Source: an uncultured Peptococcaceae bacterium | Lineage (GTDB): Bacteria > Bacillota > Peptococcia > Peptococcales > Peptococcaceae | Assembly (NCBI GenBank): GCA_910585405.1 | Contig: CAJUDO010000011.1 | Location: 1 to 64,000, forward strand | Length of the DNA stretch: 64,000 bases | Direction of reading: 5' to 3' | Part shown: one piece after another, positions 1-8,656 of the stretch | Numbering within the stretch: the stretch's first letter is position 1 | Layout: every line of letters begins with the position of its first letter | Position numbers and translations under genes: made by a program | Notes under the pieces: generated by a model | Told to the model about the DNA's origin: nothing | The model's input: only the letters and a program-made list of their open reading frames with translations | Databases searched by the model: none

Positions 1-84
1 GGATATCGGCTAATTTATCCTTATACCGTAGCCTAATATTATTGTAGTAGAACCGTATTTTTCTCAAGGGCCTTTTTGCGTTGT

Positions 85-2415
85 TTATGTGTGATACTGC
101 TTCTGTATCAAACGAAATATTTGATAGAAGATAAAATAATCTAAGGGAAAGAAACAAAGCATAAAACAAAGCGCGGCATGGCTTAACGATGTAATAGCGA
201 ATAAATCAGGCAGCAGAAGGATTGCAGAGATAAACAGAGCAATCAACATTACATACATAGCGAAACGGCTGCGACGAAATGGCAAACAAATGCGATATAG
301 CACCAAAAATCCGGTAAATCCAGTGAGAATCACGCATAATGTACTGATTTCTTCTGACGTAAATTGAAAATATTGGGCACAAAGCAAAATCAGGATTAGA
401 TTGATTACAATGGTTAAGCCTCCAGGCAGGGATTTGCTCAAGATGTTTTTTAAAAAATTTCCTTGCACACGATCATGGTTAGGCTCCAATGCCAATAAAA
501 ATGAGGGTATCCCAATTGTAAGGCAACTAATCAAGGTGAGCTGAATGGGAATAAAGGGATATGGCAGCTGAACAAACAAAAAAATCAAAGCAAAAAAGGT
601 CGCATAAATTGTTTTTACTAAAAACAGCGAGGCAGAACGTTGAATATTGTTGATGGAACGGCGTCCTTCGCCCAAAACATGGGGCAAGGCGTCAAAATTA
701 GAATCTAACAGTACTAGCTGGGATACATTGCGCGCGGCATCGGTACCTGCAGCCATTGCAATACTGCAATCAGATTGACGCAACGCCAATACATCGTTTA
801 CTCCGTCCCCAGTCATCGCTACGGTATGGCCATTTTGCTGCAATGCTTGTATGAGCTGTTTTTTCTGTTCCGGTGTTACTCTACCGAATATTGTATAGTT
901 TTCTGCCGCTTCTTTGATCTGCTCTTGTGTTTGGATTGTGGTCATATCGATATAATTCTGCCAGTTGGGTACGCCGGCCTGGCGGGCGATATTGGAAACT
1001 GTACAGGCATTATCGCCGGAAATCACCTTTAGATTGATATCTTGCTTTGTGAAATATTCCAAGGTCTGCTTCACTGCAGTGCGCAAATTGTCCTGCAGTA
1101 AAATAAAACCTACTGGCGTAATCTGCGGCGGTAAAATCCCCGGTTGCACCGGTTGATCGGTCCAGGCGAGCAGCAGTACACGGTTCGTCTGTGAGAGCTG
1201 CTGCAATTTTTCCTGCAAAGAAGGGAGCATATCTGGACAGATAAATTCAGTCGCGCCTAAAATGTAAGTGCCTTTTTGAGAAAATGTAACTGCTGACCAT
1301 TTGTGTAAGCTGGAAAATGGATAGGTTGCAATTATCTGCCATTGCTCTTTAGGCGGATATGCTCTGCGCAGCGCAGCAAATGTAGCGTTGTTATCCTCAA
1401 GTGCAGCGGTAAAATTATGCAAAATCGCTGCAATAGGATGTCCTTCTTCCTGTAATAATTCAACACCAGTTACAGATAAATCCCCTTGTGTTAAAGTTCC
1501 TGTTTTATCCAAACAGATGGTATCTACTCTAGCTAAAGACTCAATACAGTAGAGATCCTGCACCATAACTTGCTGCCGTGCCAGTCGCACAACACTGACA
1601 GCTAATACGGTGCTGGTGAGAAGGATTAACCCTTCTGGAATCATTCCAATGAGCGCAGCTACAGTCTGGACAATCGCCTCTGCATAGGTTGTACCGGAAA
1701 TTCGTAGCTGGTTGTGTAAGAGAATCATGCCTACTGGAATGATAATCAAAGAAATGACGCCGATGATGCGATTTAAGGTCTGCATGATTTCGGACTTTGT
1801 TTTTTTATAGTGTTTCGCCTCTCGGGAAATAGAGGAAATATATGTATCATTACCTATACTCTCCGCGCGGGCGCGACATGTACCGCTCACAATAAAGCTG
1901 CCGGATAAAATTATATCACCACTTTGTTTGTAGACAGGCTCTGATTCTCCGGTGATAAAGGACTCGTCCACCTCACAGTGGCCAGTCAATACAAGACAGT
2001 CTACTGCCGCTTGATTTCCGTTTTGCAATAAAAGAATATCATCTAAAACAATCTGCTGTACAGGAATTTCTTGCTGCTGTCCTTGGCGTATCACAACAGT
2101 TTTTGCCGCATGCAAAAGAGATAAACTGTCAACAGCACGTTTTGCGCGGATTTCCTGCACAATGCCGATAAATAGATTGCACAATACAACCCCCATAAAC
2201 AGCATATTTTTGTAAGAGCCGACAGAGAATACTGCAAAAGCCAAAACAGCATTGACCAGATTAAATAATGTGCAAAGATTTTCTCTTATGATAGCGCCAA
2301 TTGATTTTGTAGGCACAGTTGCATCGTGATTGATAAGATTTTGCGCTTGGCGCTGTTGAACCTGTTCAGTTGTCAAGCCTTGTTGCGGATTAGCTGTGTA
2401 ATGCAAAGAAATCAT
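85..2415 (-). CDS. P-type cation-transporting ATPase (CtpE-like)
   Basis: A 776-residue HAD-type P-type ATPase that should pump a cation across the cytoplasmic membrane using ATP. Visible motifs: actuator TGES at about residues 155-158, the M4 motif PEGL at about 260-263, the phosphorylation motif DKTGTLT with Asp303, and a hinge motif TGDGVND near 540. Hydrophobic helices lie at about 50-90, 215-275 and across the C-terminal 200 residues. The PEGL rather than PEGLP/CPx motif and the length resemble the CtpE group, reported as Ca2+ transporters; the substrate here is inferred. No heavy-metal-binding N-terminal domain is seen. The start is ATG with AAGG directly against it, a poor spacing, but the next in-frame Met is far inside. 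It is divergent from the HEAT-like gene at 2637. Confidence 0.88.
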   Translation of the reverse strand: MISLHYTANPQQGLTTEQVQQRQAQNLINHDATVPTKSIGAIIRENLCTLFNLVNAVLAFAVFSVGSYKNMLFMGVVLCNLFIGIVQEIRAKRAVDSLSLLHAAKTVVIRQGQQQEIPVQQIVLDDILLLQNGNQAAVDCLVLTGHCEVDESFITGESEPVYKQSGDIILSGSFIVSGTCRARAESIGNDTYISSISREAKHYKKTKSEIMQTLNRIIGVISLIIIPVGMILLHNQLRISGTTYAEAIVQTVAALIGMIPEGLILLTSTVLAVSVVRLARQQVMVQDLYCIESLARVDTICLDKTGTLTQGDLSVTGVELLQEEGHPIAAILHNFTAALEDNNATFAALRRAYPPKEQWQIIATYPFSSLHKWSAVTFSQKGTYILGATEFICPDMLPSLQEKLQQLSQTNRVLLLAWTDQPVQPGILPPQITPVGFILLQDNLRTAVKQTLEYFTKQDINLKVISGDNACTVSNIARQAGVPNWQNYIDMTTIQTQEQIKEAAENYTIFGRVTPEQKKQLIQALQQNGHTVAMTGDGVNDVLALRQSDCSIAMAAGTDAARNVSQLVLLDSNFDALPHVLGEGRRSINNIQRSASLFLVKTIYATFFALIFLFVQLPYPFIPIQLTLISCLTIGIPSFLLALEPNHDRVQGNFLKNILSKSLPGGLTIVINLILILLCAQYFQFTSEEISTLCVILTGFTGFLVLYRICLPFRRSRFAMYVMLIALFISAILLLPDLFAITSLSHAALCFMLCFFPLDYFIFYQIFRLIQKQYHT

Positions 2416-2636
2416 CCTTTTTGAACATTGTGATTATCTCATTCCCTGATGGGGAACTTCTGTATTTTTCTTCGGGAGAAAAAAGTAAATATCCTGCTCT
2501 TTTTCTCAGAAAGAAAAAATATTTTTACTTTTTTTCTATTTCCGATTAAGAGACAGTGATATGTGCTATTTTTTGTTTTTTTCCACCACGCTGTGGGTAT
2601 ATTTTTATTAATAGCTGAATAGTGGAGGGGATTAGT

Positions 2637-3275
2637 ATGCGAAACAATGAAAAAACACTTGTGACAGAATATCTGGCAGCACAAAATTATCAAGGCATTG
2701 TGGAGTTGGGCAAAAAAAATAATGCCCGTGTTCTGCGTTATGTGCAGATGAATGTATGGGGAGATTATCGCAATACACAGCGTTGGTATGCCATTTCTGC
2801 TTTGGAAAAGTTGGCTGAAGCCTATTCAGGAAAATATGACGAGTGCTATCGCAATGTCATTCGAAGAGCTGTATGGGCAATGGCTGATGAGAGTGGAAAT
2901 GTACCCTGGGCAGCACCGGAAATGATGACGGCAATCATCAAAGCAAACCCACTACAATATGGAGAATTTATAAAAATCATGATTAACAACGGTTTGGACA
3001 GCCCGATGTGTCATCTAGGTGTTTTATGGTCGGTGGGTTATTTGGGGAAAACGTATTTTTCACAAATTGAGCCATATATGAAACGGCTGATAAAATTTTT
3101 GGAGCATAAAGACGGCGAATTACGAGGAATGGCAGTATGGGCTATGAAACGATTGCAATATCAACCGGCTTTTGCTAAAATAGAAAATATGGCTGAGGAC
3201 GATGCGGAGTGCTGGATTTATGAGGACGGTATTTTGCACAAAAAGCCTATCAGTCAAATTGCGCGTGAAGGTTGA
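2637..3275 (+). CDS. HEAT-repeat-like protein (resembles DVU0298 family)
   Basis: A soluble, helical protein of 212 residues with repeated units containing WAM or W.VGYLG turns (for example near residues 80-90 and 160-170), typical of HEAT-like helical repeats. It resembles the DVU0298-type conserved proteins, whose role is not settled; this match is from memory of the family. The ATG at 2637 is chosen because GGAGGGG (2624-2630) sits six bases upstream; an in-frame GTG at 2622 overlaps that site and is unlikely. The stop is six bases before the TPR gene at 3282, so the two are probably co-transcribed and may act together. Confidence 0.7.
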   Translation: MRNNEKTLVTEYLAAQNYQGIVELGKKNNARVLRYVQMNVWGDYRNTQRWYAISALEKLAEAYSGKYDECYRNVIRRAVWAMADESGNVPWAAPEMMTAIIKANPLQYGEFIKIMINNGLDSPMCHLGVLWSVGYLGKTYFSQIEPYMKRLIKFLEHKDGELRGMAVWAMKRLQYQPAFAKIENMAEDDAECWIYEDGILHKKPISQIAREG

Positions 3276-3281
3276 TGATAT

Positions 3282-4088
3282 ATGGAGGGCGAGAAAACGC
3301 TGGCCTATCTGCATTGGGAGAAGCTGGTGCAAAATAATGATTTCGCGCAGGCCGATCATTTTTATGAAAAAATGAGAACAGAACAGCAGCTGAACGCTGA
3401 GGTTTGTTTTGTAATGGGTCTGTGGTATCGGCAGATGCAGCGGTATGAGCAGTCAGCAGATGCTTTTGTGCAAGGTTTGATTTTGCAGCCGAGAGGCAGT
3501 GACTTATACTATGAGCTTGCCAATACCATGCGGGAAATGGGCAATGAAGAGGCGGCAGAACGGTATTATCAATATTGTTTAACGTTAAAGCCCAATCATA
3601 TTGACGCTTTGTTTTGTCTGGGGCAGGTCTTGGCGGGACTGGAACGCAATCAGGAAGCGGGAGAATATTTTTGTAAAGCATTAGGGCAGACGAACTCCGT
3701 GGAGGAGATGATTGCGATTGCTGTAGAACTCTCTGCTATTGGGATGGCAGACCAGGCGATACAGATTTACTTTTGGGCCTTGTTGCAGGAACCAGACAAC
3801 TTTTATCTCTATTCCAACTTAGGCATCGAACTGGCAGAACAGCAAGAATTTGATGATGCGATATTCTGCCACGAAAAAGCTCTCAAGATGACATCGAACA
3901 ATGCTGATTTATGGTATAATATGGCATGCACCTATTCTTTAATGGGGGAAGCGATGCGGGGTTTACTAGCCTTAGAAAAGGCGATTCAGTTGGATGATGA
4001 AAATCGCAATTATGCTATACAGGATCCGGAATTAGAATGTTTGCAGAAACACAAACGCTTTTGGAAACTGGTAAAGCGGAGTGAGTAG
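3282..4088 (+). CDS. TPR-repeat protein
   Basis: A 268-residue cytoplasmic protein with at least five tetratricopeptide repeats. Typical TPR spacing is visible in blocks such as YYELANTMREMGNEEAAERY, in which A and G/Y recur at TPR positions, then ALFCLGQVLAGLERNQEAGE and LYSNLGIELAEQQEFDDAI, and a final unit near 205-240. There is no signal peptide and no catalytic domain, so it is probably a protein-interaction scaffold. The ATG at 3282 follows GAAGG by about ten bases. It closes a two-gene unit with the HEAT-like gene upstream and is followed by a strong terminator at 4133-4164. Confidence 0.8.
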   Translation: MEGEKTLAYLHWEKLVQNNDFAQADHFYEKMRTEQQLNAEVCFVMGLWYRQMQRYEQSADAFVQGLILQPRGSDLYYELANTMREMGNEEAAERYYQYCLTLKPNHIDALFCLGQVLAGLERNQEAGEYFCKALGQTNSVEEMIAIAVELSAIGMADQAIQIYFWALLQEPDNFYLYSNLGIELAEQQEFDDAIFCHEKALKMTSNNADLWYNMACTYSLMGEAMRGLLALEKAIQLDDENRNYAIQDPELECLQKHKRFWKLVKRSE

Positions 4089-4132
4089 TTTTATAAAAAA
4101 TCTTTCTATACAAATATGTATCGTCTATTTTC

Positions 4133-4164
4133 AACTGTTTCGGAGAACTCCGAAACAGTTTTTT
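4133..4164 (+). terminator. Rho-independent terminator after TPR gene
   Basis: A near-perfect 13-bp inverted repeat (AACTGTTTCGGAG / CTCCGAAACAGTT) with a very short loop is followed by a run of T. It ends the HEAT-TPR unit. Confidence 0.9.
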
Positions 4165-4204
4165 GTATATGCTATTAGTAAAGAAACTTTTACAGCAGGA
4201 GTTG

Positions 4205-4564
4205 ATGACGGTGCCAGAAAAAGAGGATGATAAGCTACAGAATCTACATCCAGAGGCAGTACTTTTGACAGCTGAACTTTTGGGTAATTTGAGCGCATTA
4301 CATATGCCCTTCAATGTGCAAAATTTAATTGGAAACTGGTTAACATTAATCGGGCAAGCTATCCTTGTATTCAACGCACAGCAGCAATTGCAGAGAAATG
4401 GAGTAGGTGAATGTTATTGCCCGTACACAGCACAGATACAGGAAACTGCGATTGATCACACTACACGTCGGGATACAGAAAAGGTAAGACTATTGGAGCA
4501 TGAGGTACGAGAATTGAGTCGGCAAATAAAGTGTTTGCAGAGACAAATGGAACAGCGAAGATGA
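4205..4564 (+). CDS. Hypothetical small protein with C-terminal coiled coil
   Basis: Not recognised. A protein of about 119 residues. Residues 1-30 are acidic and helical, 30-60 hold a moderately hydrophobic stretch (IGNWLTLIGQAILVFNAQ), and 85-119 form a charged heptad-like coiled coil (EKVRLLEHEVRELSRQIKCL). The ATG at 4205 is preferred because CAGGAG lies just upstream; an in-frame TTG at 4202 is possible, and an upstream ATG at 4169 has no ribosome site and lies against the preceding terminator. It lies between that terminator and the promoter of the uppS operon, so it is probably a monocistronic gene. Confidence 0.55.
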   Translation: MTVPEKEDDKLQNLHPEAVLLTAELLGNLSALHMPFNVQNLIGNWLTLIGQAILVFNAQQQLQRNGVGECYCPYTAQIQETAIDHTTRRDTEKVRLLEHEVRELSRQIKCLQRQMEQRR

Positions 4565-4682
4565 GAAAAAATGATTCTGTATCATTTACAATATATAAAT
4601 ATATATAGGGATTTTTCCAAAAGAAACAGAAATTAAAAATGAGCATTTTCATACTGCGCAGGTAGAAAATGCAGCCGAATTC

Positions 4683-4711
4683 TTGCTTTATAAAGGTAGA
4701 CATATTATAAT
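4683..4711 (+). promoter_or_regulatory. Promoter of the uppS-polC operon
   Basis: A -35-like TTGCTT (4683-4688) and a perfect -10 TATAAT (4706-4711) are separated by 17 bases, in an AT-rich gap about 70 bases before uppS. It is the best candidate for driving the operon that runs to the terminator after polC. Confidence 0.65.
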
Positions 4712-4779
4712 ATAAACGGTCATAAATTTTCTACAAATTGTTTAAATCGTGTATGGCATTCAGTAAAGGGAGTAGAATT

Positions 4780-5523
4780 ATGAAGGTAACATTGGAAGAG
4801 TTAAAGCAAAAACCAATGCCGAAGCATATTGCAGTTATTATGGATGGAAATGGTCGTTGGGCGATCAATAAAGGACTGGCGCGGAATGCCGGGCATCGTG
4901 TCGGCGTACAGGCGTTGAAAAATTTAATTATTGCATTAGATGAGCTGAAGATTCAGTATCTCACGGTATATGCTTTTTCTACAGAAAATTGGAAACGACC
5001 TGCCGATGAGGTCAACGCACTGATGGAATTGATGATAGAGTTTATTGATAAGGAAATTGATTACTTGGATGAAAAAGGGGTGCGGGTAAACCCAATTGGC
5101 GATATTAGCCGTTTGAGCGGAAAAACTTATGAAAAAATAATGTTTGCCAAGGAAAAAACAAAAAATAACAGTCACATTATCCTGAATGTTGCATTAAATT
5201 ATGGAGGAAGACAGGAAATCATTCGGGCAGCAAAAGCCTTTTGTGAGGATGTGCAAAAAGGAAACATGCAATTAGATGATTTGGATGAAGCGTGCTTTTC
5301 CAGATATCTCTATACTGCCGGTCAGCCGGACCCGGATTTATTGATTCGCCCTTCTGGCGAAATGCGGGTCAGTAATTTCCTCTTATGGCAAATTGCTTAC
5401 AGTGAGTTTTGGGTGACCAATATTTTATGGCCAGATTTCAAAAAGGAACATTTGTGGCAGGCTATTTGGGACTATCAAAACCGTGACCGACGTTATGGCG
5501 GGTTAGGCGGAAAAAGGAGTTGA
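4780..5523 (+). CDS. uppS: Isoprenyl transferase (undecaprenyl diphosphate synthase)
   Basis: A 247-residue cis-prenyltransferase that condenses isopentenyl diphosphate units onto farnesyl diphosphate to make the C55 carrier lipid for wall synthesis. The signature MDGNGRWA holds catalytic Asp22. The family motifs FSTENWKRP and RPSGEMRVSNFLLWQ, the latter usually RTSGE, are present, as is the C-terminal DRRYGG. The ATG at 4780 is chosen for the AAAGGGAG site seven bases upstream; an earlier ATG at 4753 and a TTG at 4738 lack one. It is the first gene of an operon and its stop overlaps the ribosome-site region of cdsA. Confidence 0.95.
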   Translation: MKVTLEELKQKPMPKHIAVIMDGNGRWAINKGLARNAGHRVGVQALKNLIIALDELKIQYLTVYAFSTENWKRPADEVNALMELMIEFIDKEIDYLDEKGVRVNPIGDISRLSGKTYEKIMFAKEKTKNNSHIILNVALNYGGRQEIIRAAKAFCEDVQKGNMQLDDLDEACFSRYLYTAGQPDPDLLIRPSGEMRVSNFLLWQIAYSEFWVTNILWPDFKKEHLWQAIWDYQNRDRRYGGLGGKRS

Positions 5524-5528
5524 GTTAC

Positions 5529-6323
5529 ATGGCAACCAGAATTATAAGCGCGTTAGTGGGATTGCCCATACTGTTATTTTTTATTTATTTAGGCGGCGGA
5601 GCTTTTGCGTTTATGGTGGCGGTATTGGCTGTTGTAGGATTATTTGAGTTTGCCCGTATGGTTGGGGGCAGGCAGCAGTTTTTATTCATACCGGTGCTTT
5701 TAGGCGTAGGAATTTTATTGACGGGCAGTTATTTCAAATGGGAAAACTGGGCATCCTTAGGAATTTTATGTACCTTTTGTATTGTCTTTACTGTGGCGGT
5801 ATTTCGTTTTCCTTCTTTTAATGTGGAAGATATCGCTGTGAATTTTTTGGGATTAATATATATCGGTTGGACCCTGGCACATTTGATTGCTTTTGACGGG
5901 TTGGACAACGGTCGGTTATTGGTCTTATATTTATTTGTTGCAATATGGAGCAGCGACTCAGGTGCCTATTTTGTAGGGCGTTTTCTTGGCAGGCATAAAT
6001 TATGTCCGCGGGTAAGCCCTAAAAAAACAATAGAGGGTTCTATTGGCGGTATTCTCGTCACCAGTGTTATACTTTCATTATTAAATGCATATTTTTCCAT
6101 GCTTTCTCCTGTTGTGACGGTTGTCATTGCAGTGGTGATTTCTATTATTGGACAAATTGGTGATTTAATTGAAAGCTTGATTAAACGGTATTATGGAATA
6201 AAAGATTCTGGAAAACTCATTCCTGGTCATGGTGGCATATTGGACCGTTTTGACAGTATCATGTTAGCTGCACCAGTGATGTATTATTGTATTGTGATTG
6301 CTCACTATTTTGGGGCATACTAA
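5529..6323 (+). CDS. cdsA: Phosphatidate cytidylyltransferase
   Basis: An integral membrane enzyme of 264 residues that makes CDP-diacylglycerol from phosphatidate and CTP, the branch point of phospholipid synthesis. Several hydrophobic helices span residues 5-210. The CdsA signature region is present near the C-terminus: SPKKTIEGSIGG and then GDLIESLIKRYYGIKDSG with HGGILDRFDS. The ATG at 5529 follows AAGGAG (5514-5519) by nine bases; a TTG at 5520 overlaps the uppS stop and is less likely. Its place after uppS is the usual bacterial order. Confidence 0.95.
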   Translation: MATRIISALVGLPILLFFIYLGGGAFAFMVAVLAVVGLFEFARMVGGRQQFLFIPVLLGVGILLTGSYFKWENWASLGILCTFCIVFTVAVFRFPSFNVEDIAVNFLGLIYIGWTLAHLIAFDGLDNGRLLVLYLFVAIWSSDSGAYFVGRFLGRHKLCPRVSPKKTIEGSIGGILVTSVILSLLNAYFSMLSPVVTVVIAVVISIIGQIGDLIESLIKRYYGIKDSGKLIPGHGGILDRFDSIMLAAPVMYYCIVIAHYFGAY

Positions 6324-6342
6324 GGAAAGGTGTGACATAAGA

Positions 6343-7500
6343 ATGAAACGATTGGCCATTTTGGGTTCTACTGGTTCTATCGGCACGCAAACATTACAGG
6401 TTGTAGAGGCATTTCCCGGCCGTTTTGAAATAGTTCTGTTAGCGGGAAACCGTAATTGGCAGCTTTTACTGCAGCAAGCGAAAAAATATCACCCAGCCTG
6501 TGTAGTCGTGACGGATACAGCCGCATATGAGAATTTCCAGCGGGAAAATAGAGAGCAGGGTTTGGTTGTGCTTTGCGGCATGCAAGGTGTACTGCAGGCA
6601 TTAGAGCAATTTCCCCTGGATATGATGGTAGGAGCTATGAGCGGGGCGGCCGGCATTGAGCCCACCTTAAAAGCGTTGGAATTGGGTATTGATTTAGCTT
6701 TGGCAAATAAAGAAACATTGGTATCAGGCGGAGGTTTGGTACGCAAAGCGCAAACGAAGAGCGGTGCAGCGATATTGCCTGTGGACAGCGAGCATTCTGC
6801 CATCTATCAATGCATTGAACCGAACAGCAAGTGTCTACACAAGATTCTCCTGACTGCATCCGGCGGTCCCTTTCGGACTTGGGAGAAGGAGGCTCTTTAT
6901 GCGGTAACACCGGCACAGGCGCTAAAGCATCCCAACTGGTCTATGGGCCGGAAAATTACCATAGATTCCGCTACTTTAATGAATAAAGGCTTAGAAGTAA
7001 TAGAAGCGAATTGGCTTTTTGGAGTAGATTATGATCATATTCAGGTTTTGATACATCCACAGAGTGTAATTCATTCTATGGTAGAGTATGGCGATGGTTC
7101 TGTGTTAGGGCATTTAGGCCCAGCGGATATGCGTATCCCCATCCAATATGCACTGACATGGCCGGAAAGAAGGTCCAATCCATTTCCAAAACTGGATTTC
7201 ACACAGCTTGCCGGTTTAGAGTTTTTCGTGCCGGATTTGGAGAAATTTCCTGCTTTGGCCTTGGCGTATGCCGTGGGGCGTGTAGGGAAATCAGCTCCTG
7301 CTGTACTCAATGGTGCCAATGAAATTGCAGTAGCAGCCTTCTTGAAAGAAGAAATTGGCTTTATGGATATTCCGGCATTGGTTGCTTGGGTGGTAGAGCG
7401 GCATGTGCCTGTGGAAATCGAAAATTTTGCTCATCTTCTAGAGATAGACCAATGGGCAAGAGGGCAAGCGCAGGAGTTTGTAAAACAACATCAGCGTTAA
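6343..7500 (+). CDS. dxr: 1-deoxy-D-xylulose 5-phosphate reductoisomerase
   Basis: A 385-residue NADPH-dependent enzyme converting DXP to 2-C-methyl-D-erythritol 4-phosphate, the committed step of the MEP isoprenoid pathway. The N-terminal Rossmann motif GSTGSIGTQT, the metal/substrate region ALANKETLVSGG, the VDSEHSAI motif and the catalytic-loop region MGRKITIDSATLMNKGLE are all visible. The ATG at 6343 has AAAGGTG upstream; the in-frame codons before it overlap cdsA and are not needed. ispG of the same pathway lies two genes downstream. Confidence 0.96.
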   Translation: MKRLAILGSTGSIGTQTLQVVEAFPGRFEIVLLAGNRNWQLLLQQAKKYHPACVVVTDTAAYENFQRENREQGLVVLCGMQGVLQALEQFPLDMMVGAMSGAAGIEPTLKALELGIDLALANKETLVSGGGLVRKAQTKSGAAILPVDSEHSAIYQCIEPNSKCLHKILLTASGGPFRTWEKEALYAVTPAQALKHPNWSMGRKITIDSATLMNKGLEVIEANWLFGVDYDHIQVLIHPQSVIHSMVEYGDGSVLGHLGPADMRIPIQYALTWPERRSNPFPKLDFTQLAGLEFFVPDLEKFPALALAYAVGRVGKSAPAVLNGANEIAVAAFLKEEIGFMDIPALVAWVVERHVPVEIENFAHLLEIDQWARGQAQEFVKQHQR

Positions 7501-7521
7501 ATATGTTAAAGGAGCGTTACT

Positions 7522-8607
7522 ATGTTAACAGCGATTGTGGCGATTTTAATTTTTGCCGGATTGGTAACTGTGCATGAATTTGGACATTTTATTACTGCGA
7601 AATTATCCGGCATGTATGTAGAAGAATTCAGTATTGGTATGGGACCACTTCTGTTTTCCAAACATTGGGGTGAAACCCGGTATTCTTTGCGAATATTGCC
7701 TTTAGGGGGGTATGTGCGCGTTTTAGGGGAAGATACAGAAGAAGAAAAACGTAATGGAATAGAGTCTGTTTCAGTACCAGAAGAACGGCGATATCAAAAC
7801 AGACCTGTTTGGCAGCGTATGATTTTTGCAGCAGCAGGTTCTATTATGAATGTTGTGACTGCAATTGTAATATTTGCAGCGATGTTCCTTGTTTTAGGAG
7901 TTGCGGTGCCCATTGAGAATCCTGATACGACAGTGTATGCTTTGACAGAAAACGGACCAGCAGCAGCAGCGGGCGTATTGCCCGGTGACAAAATTCTTAC
8001 TGTGGACGGCACGGCAGTCAATACTTGGGAGGAACTTAATGCGCAAATTATGCAGGCTTCTACGGAGACGCCATTGACAGTATTGCTTGATCGCGACGGT
8101 TCACAGCTGACGGTGAATATTTTGCCAGTTCGCAGTGAAGACGGTAGCCGTAGCCTTTTGGGGATTTATGCTAAATCAGCGGAGCGACAGGCGGTAGGGC
8201 CGATTAAAGCATTGCAGTTAGGCGGTCAGAGTACATGGCAAATGACAGTGGCTATGGTAGATGTATTGGGCGATTTATTTACCGGTAAAATAAATATTAT
8301 GGATGATGAAGAAGGACTGACCGGTCCGGTGGGCATTGTGCAAATTATTGATCAGTCCACAAAGGCAGGGTGGGTTTATGTATTAAACCTAGCGGCATTG
8401 CTCTCAATCAATTTGGCAATCATCAACTTGCTGCCCATTCCTTCACTGGACGGTAGTAAGCTGGTATTTTTGCTTCTGGAAGCGATCAGAGGGAAGGCTA
8501 TTGATCCAATGAAAGAAGGCTATGCCAATTTAATTGGTTTTTCATTAATGATGCTTTTGATTATTTTAGTTACTTATAAAGATATTATGCGACTGTTTAC
8601 TTCGTGA
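7522..8607 (+). CDS. rseP: Site-2 intramembrane metalloprotease RseP
   Basis: A 361-residue membrane zinc protease that cuts transmembrane segments of regulators such as anti-sigma factors. The catalytic HEFGH (His18, Glu19, His22) lies in the first helix, followed by a PDZ domain at about 120-200, and the second metal motif region NLLPIPSLDGSK near 310. C-terminal membrane helices are present. A good AAAGGAG site precedes the ATG. The position between dxr and ispG is conserved in many Bacillota. The regulator it cleaves cannot be told from this window. Confidence 0.94.
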   Translation: MLTAIVAILIFAGLVTVHEFGHFITAKLSGMYVEEFSIGMGPLLFSKHWGETRYSLRILPLGGYVRVLGEDTEEEKRNGIESVSVPEERRYQNRPVWQRMIFAAAGSIMNVVTAIVIFAAMFLVLGVAVPIENPDTTVYALTENGPAAAAGVLPGDKILTVDGTAVNTWEELNAQIMQASTETPLTVLLDRDGSQLTVNILPVRSEDGSRSLLGIYAKSAERQAVGPIKALQLGGQSTWQMTVAMVDVLGDLFTGKINIMDDEEGLTGPVGIVQIIDQSTKAGWVYVLNLAALLSINLAIINLLPIPSLDGSKLVFLLLEAIRGKAIDPMKEGYANLIGFSLMMLLIILVTYKDIMRLFTS

Positions 8608-8656
8608 GCATATGCAGGTGTTCTTTTGAAAAAATATAGAAAAGAAGGTGTATCGT

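Noticed and set aside
2468..2540. AT-rich imperfect inverted repeat between the ATPase and HEAT-like gene
   Set aside because: The arms are mostly A and T runs; it could be a weak hairpin but I cannot distinguish it from composition bias.
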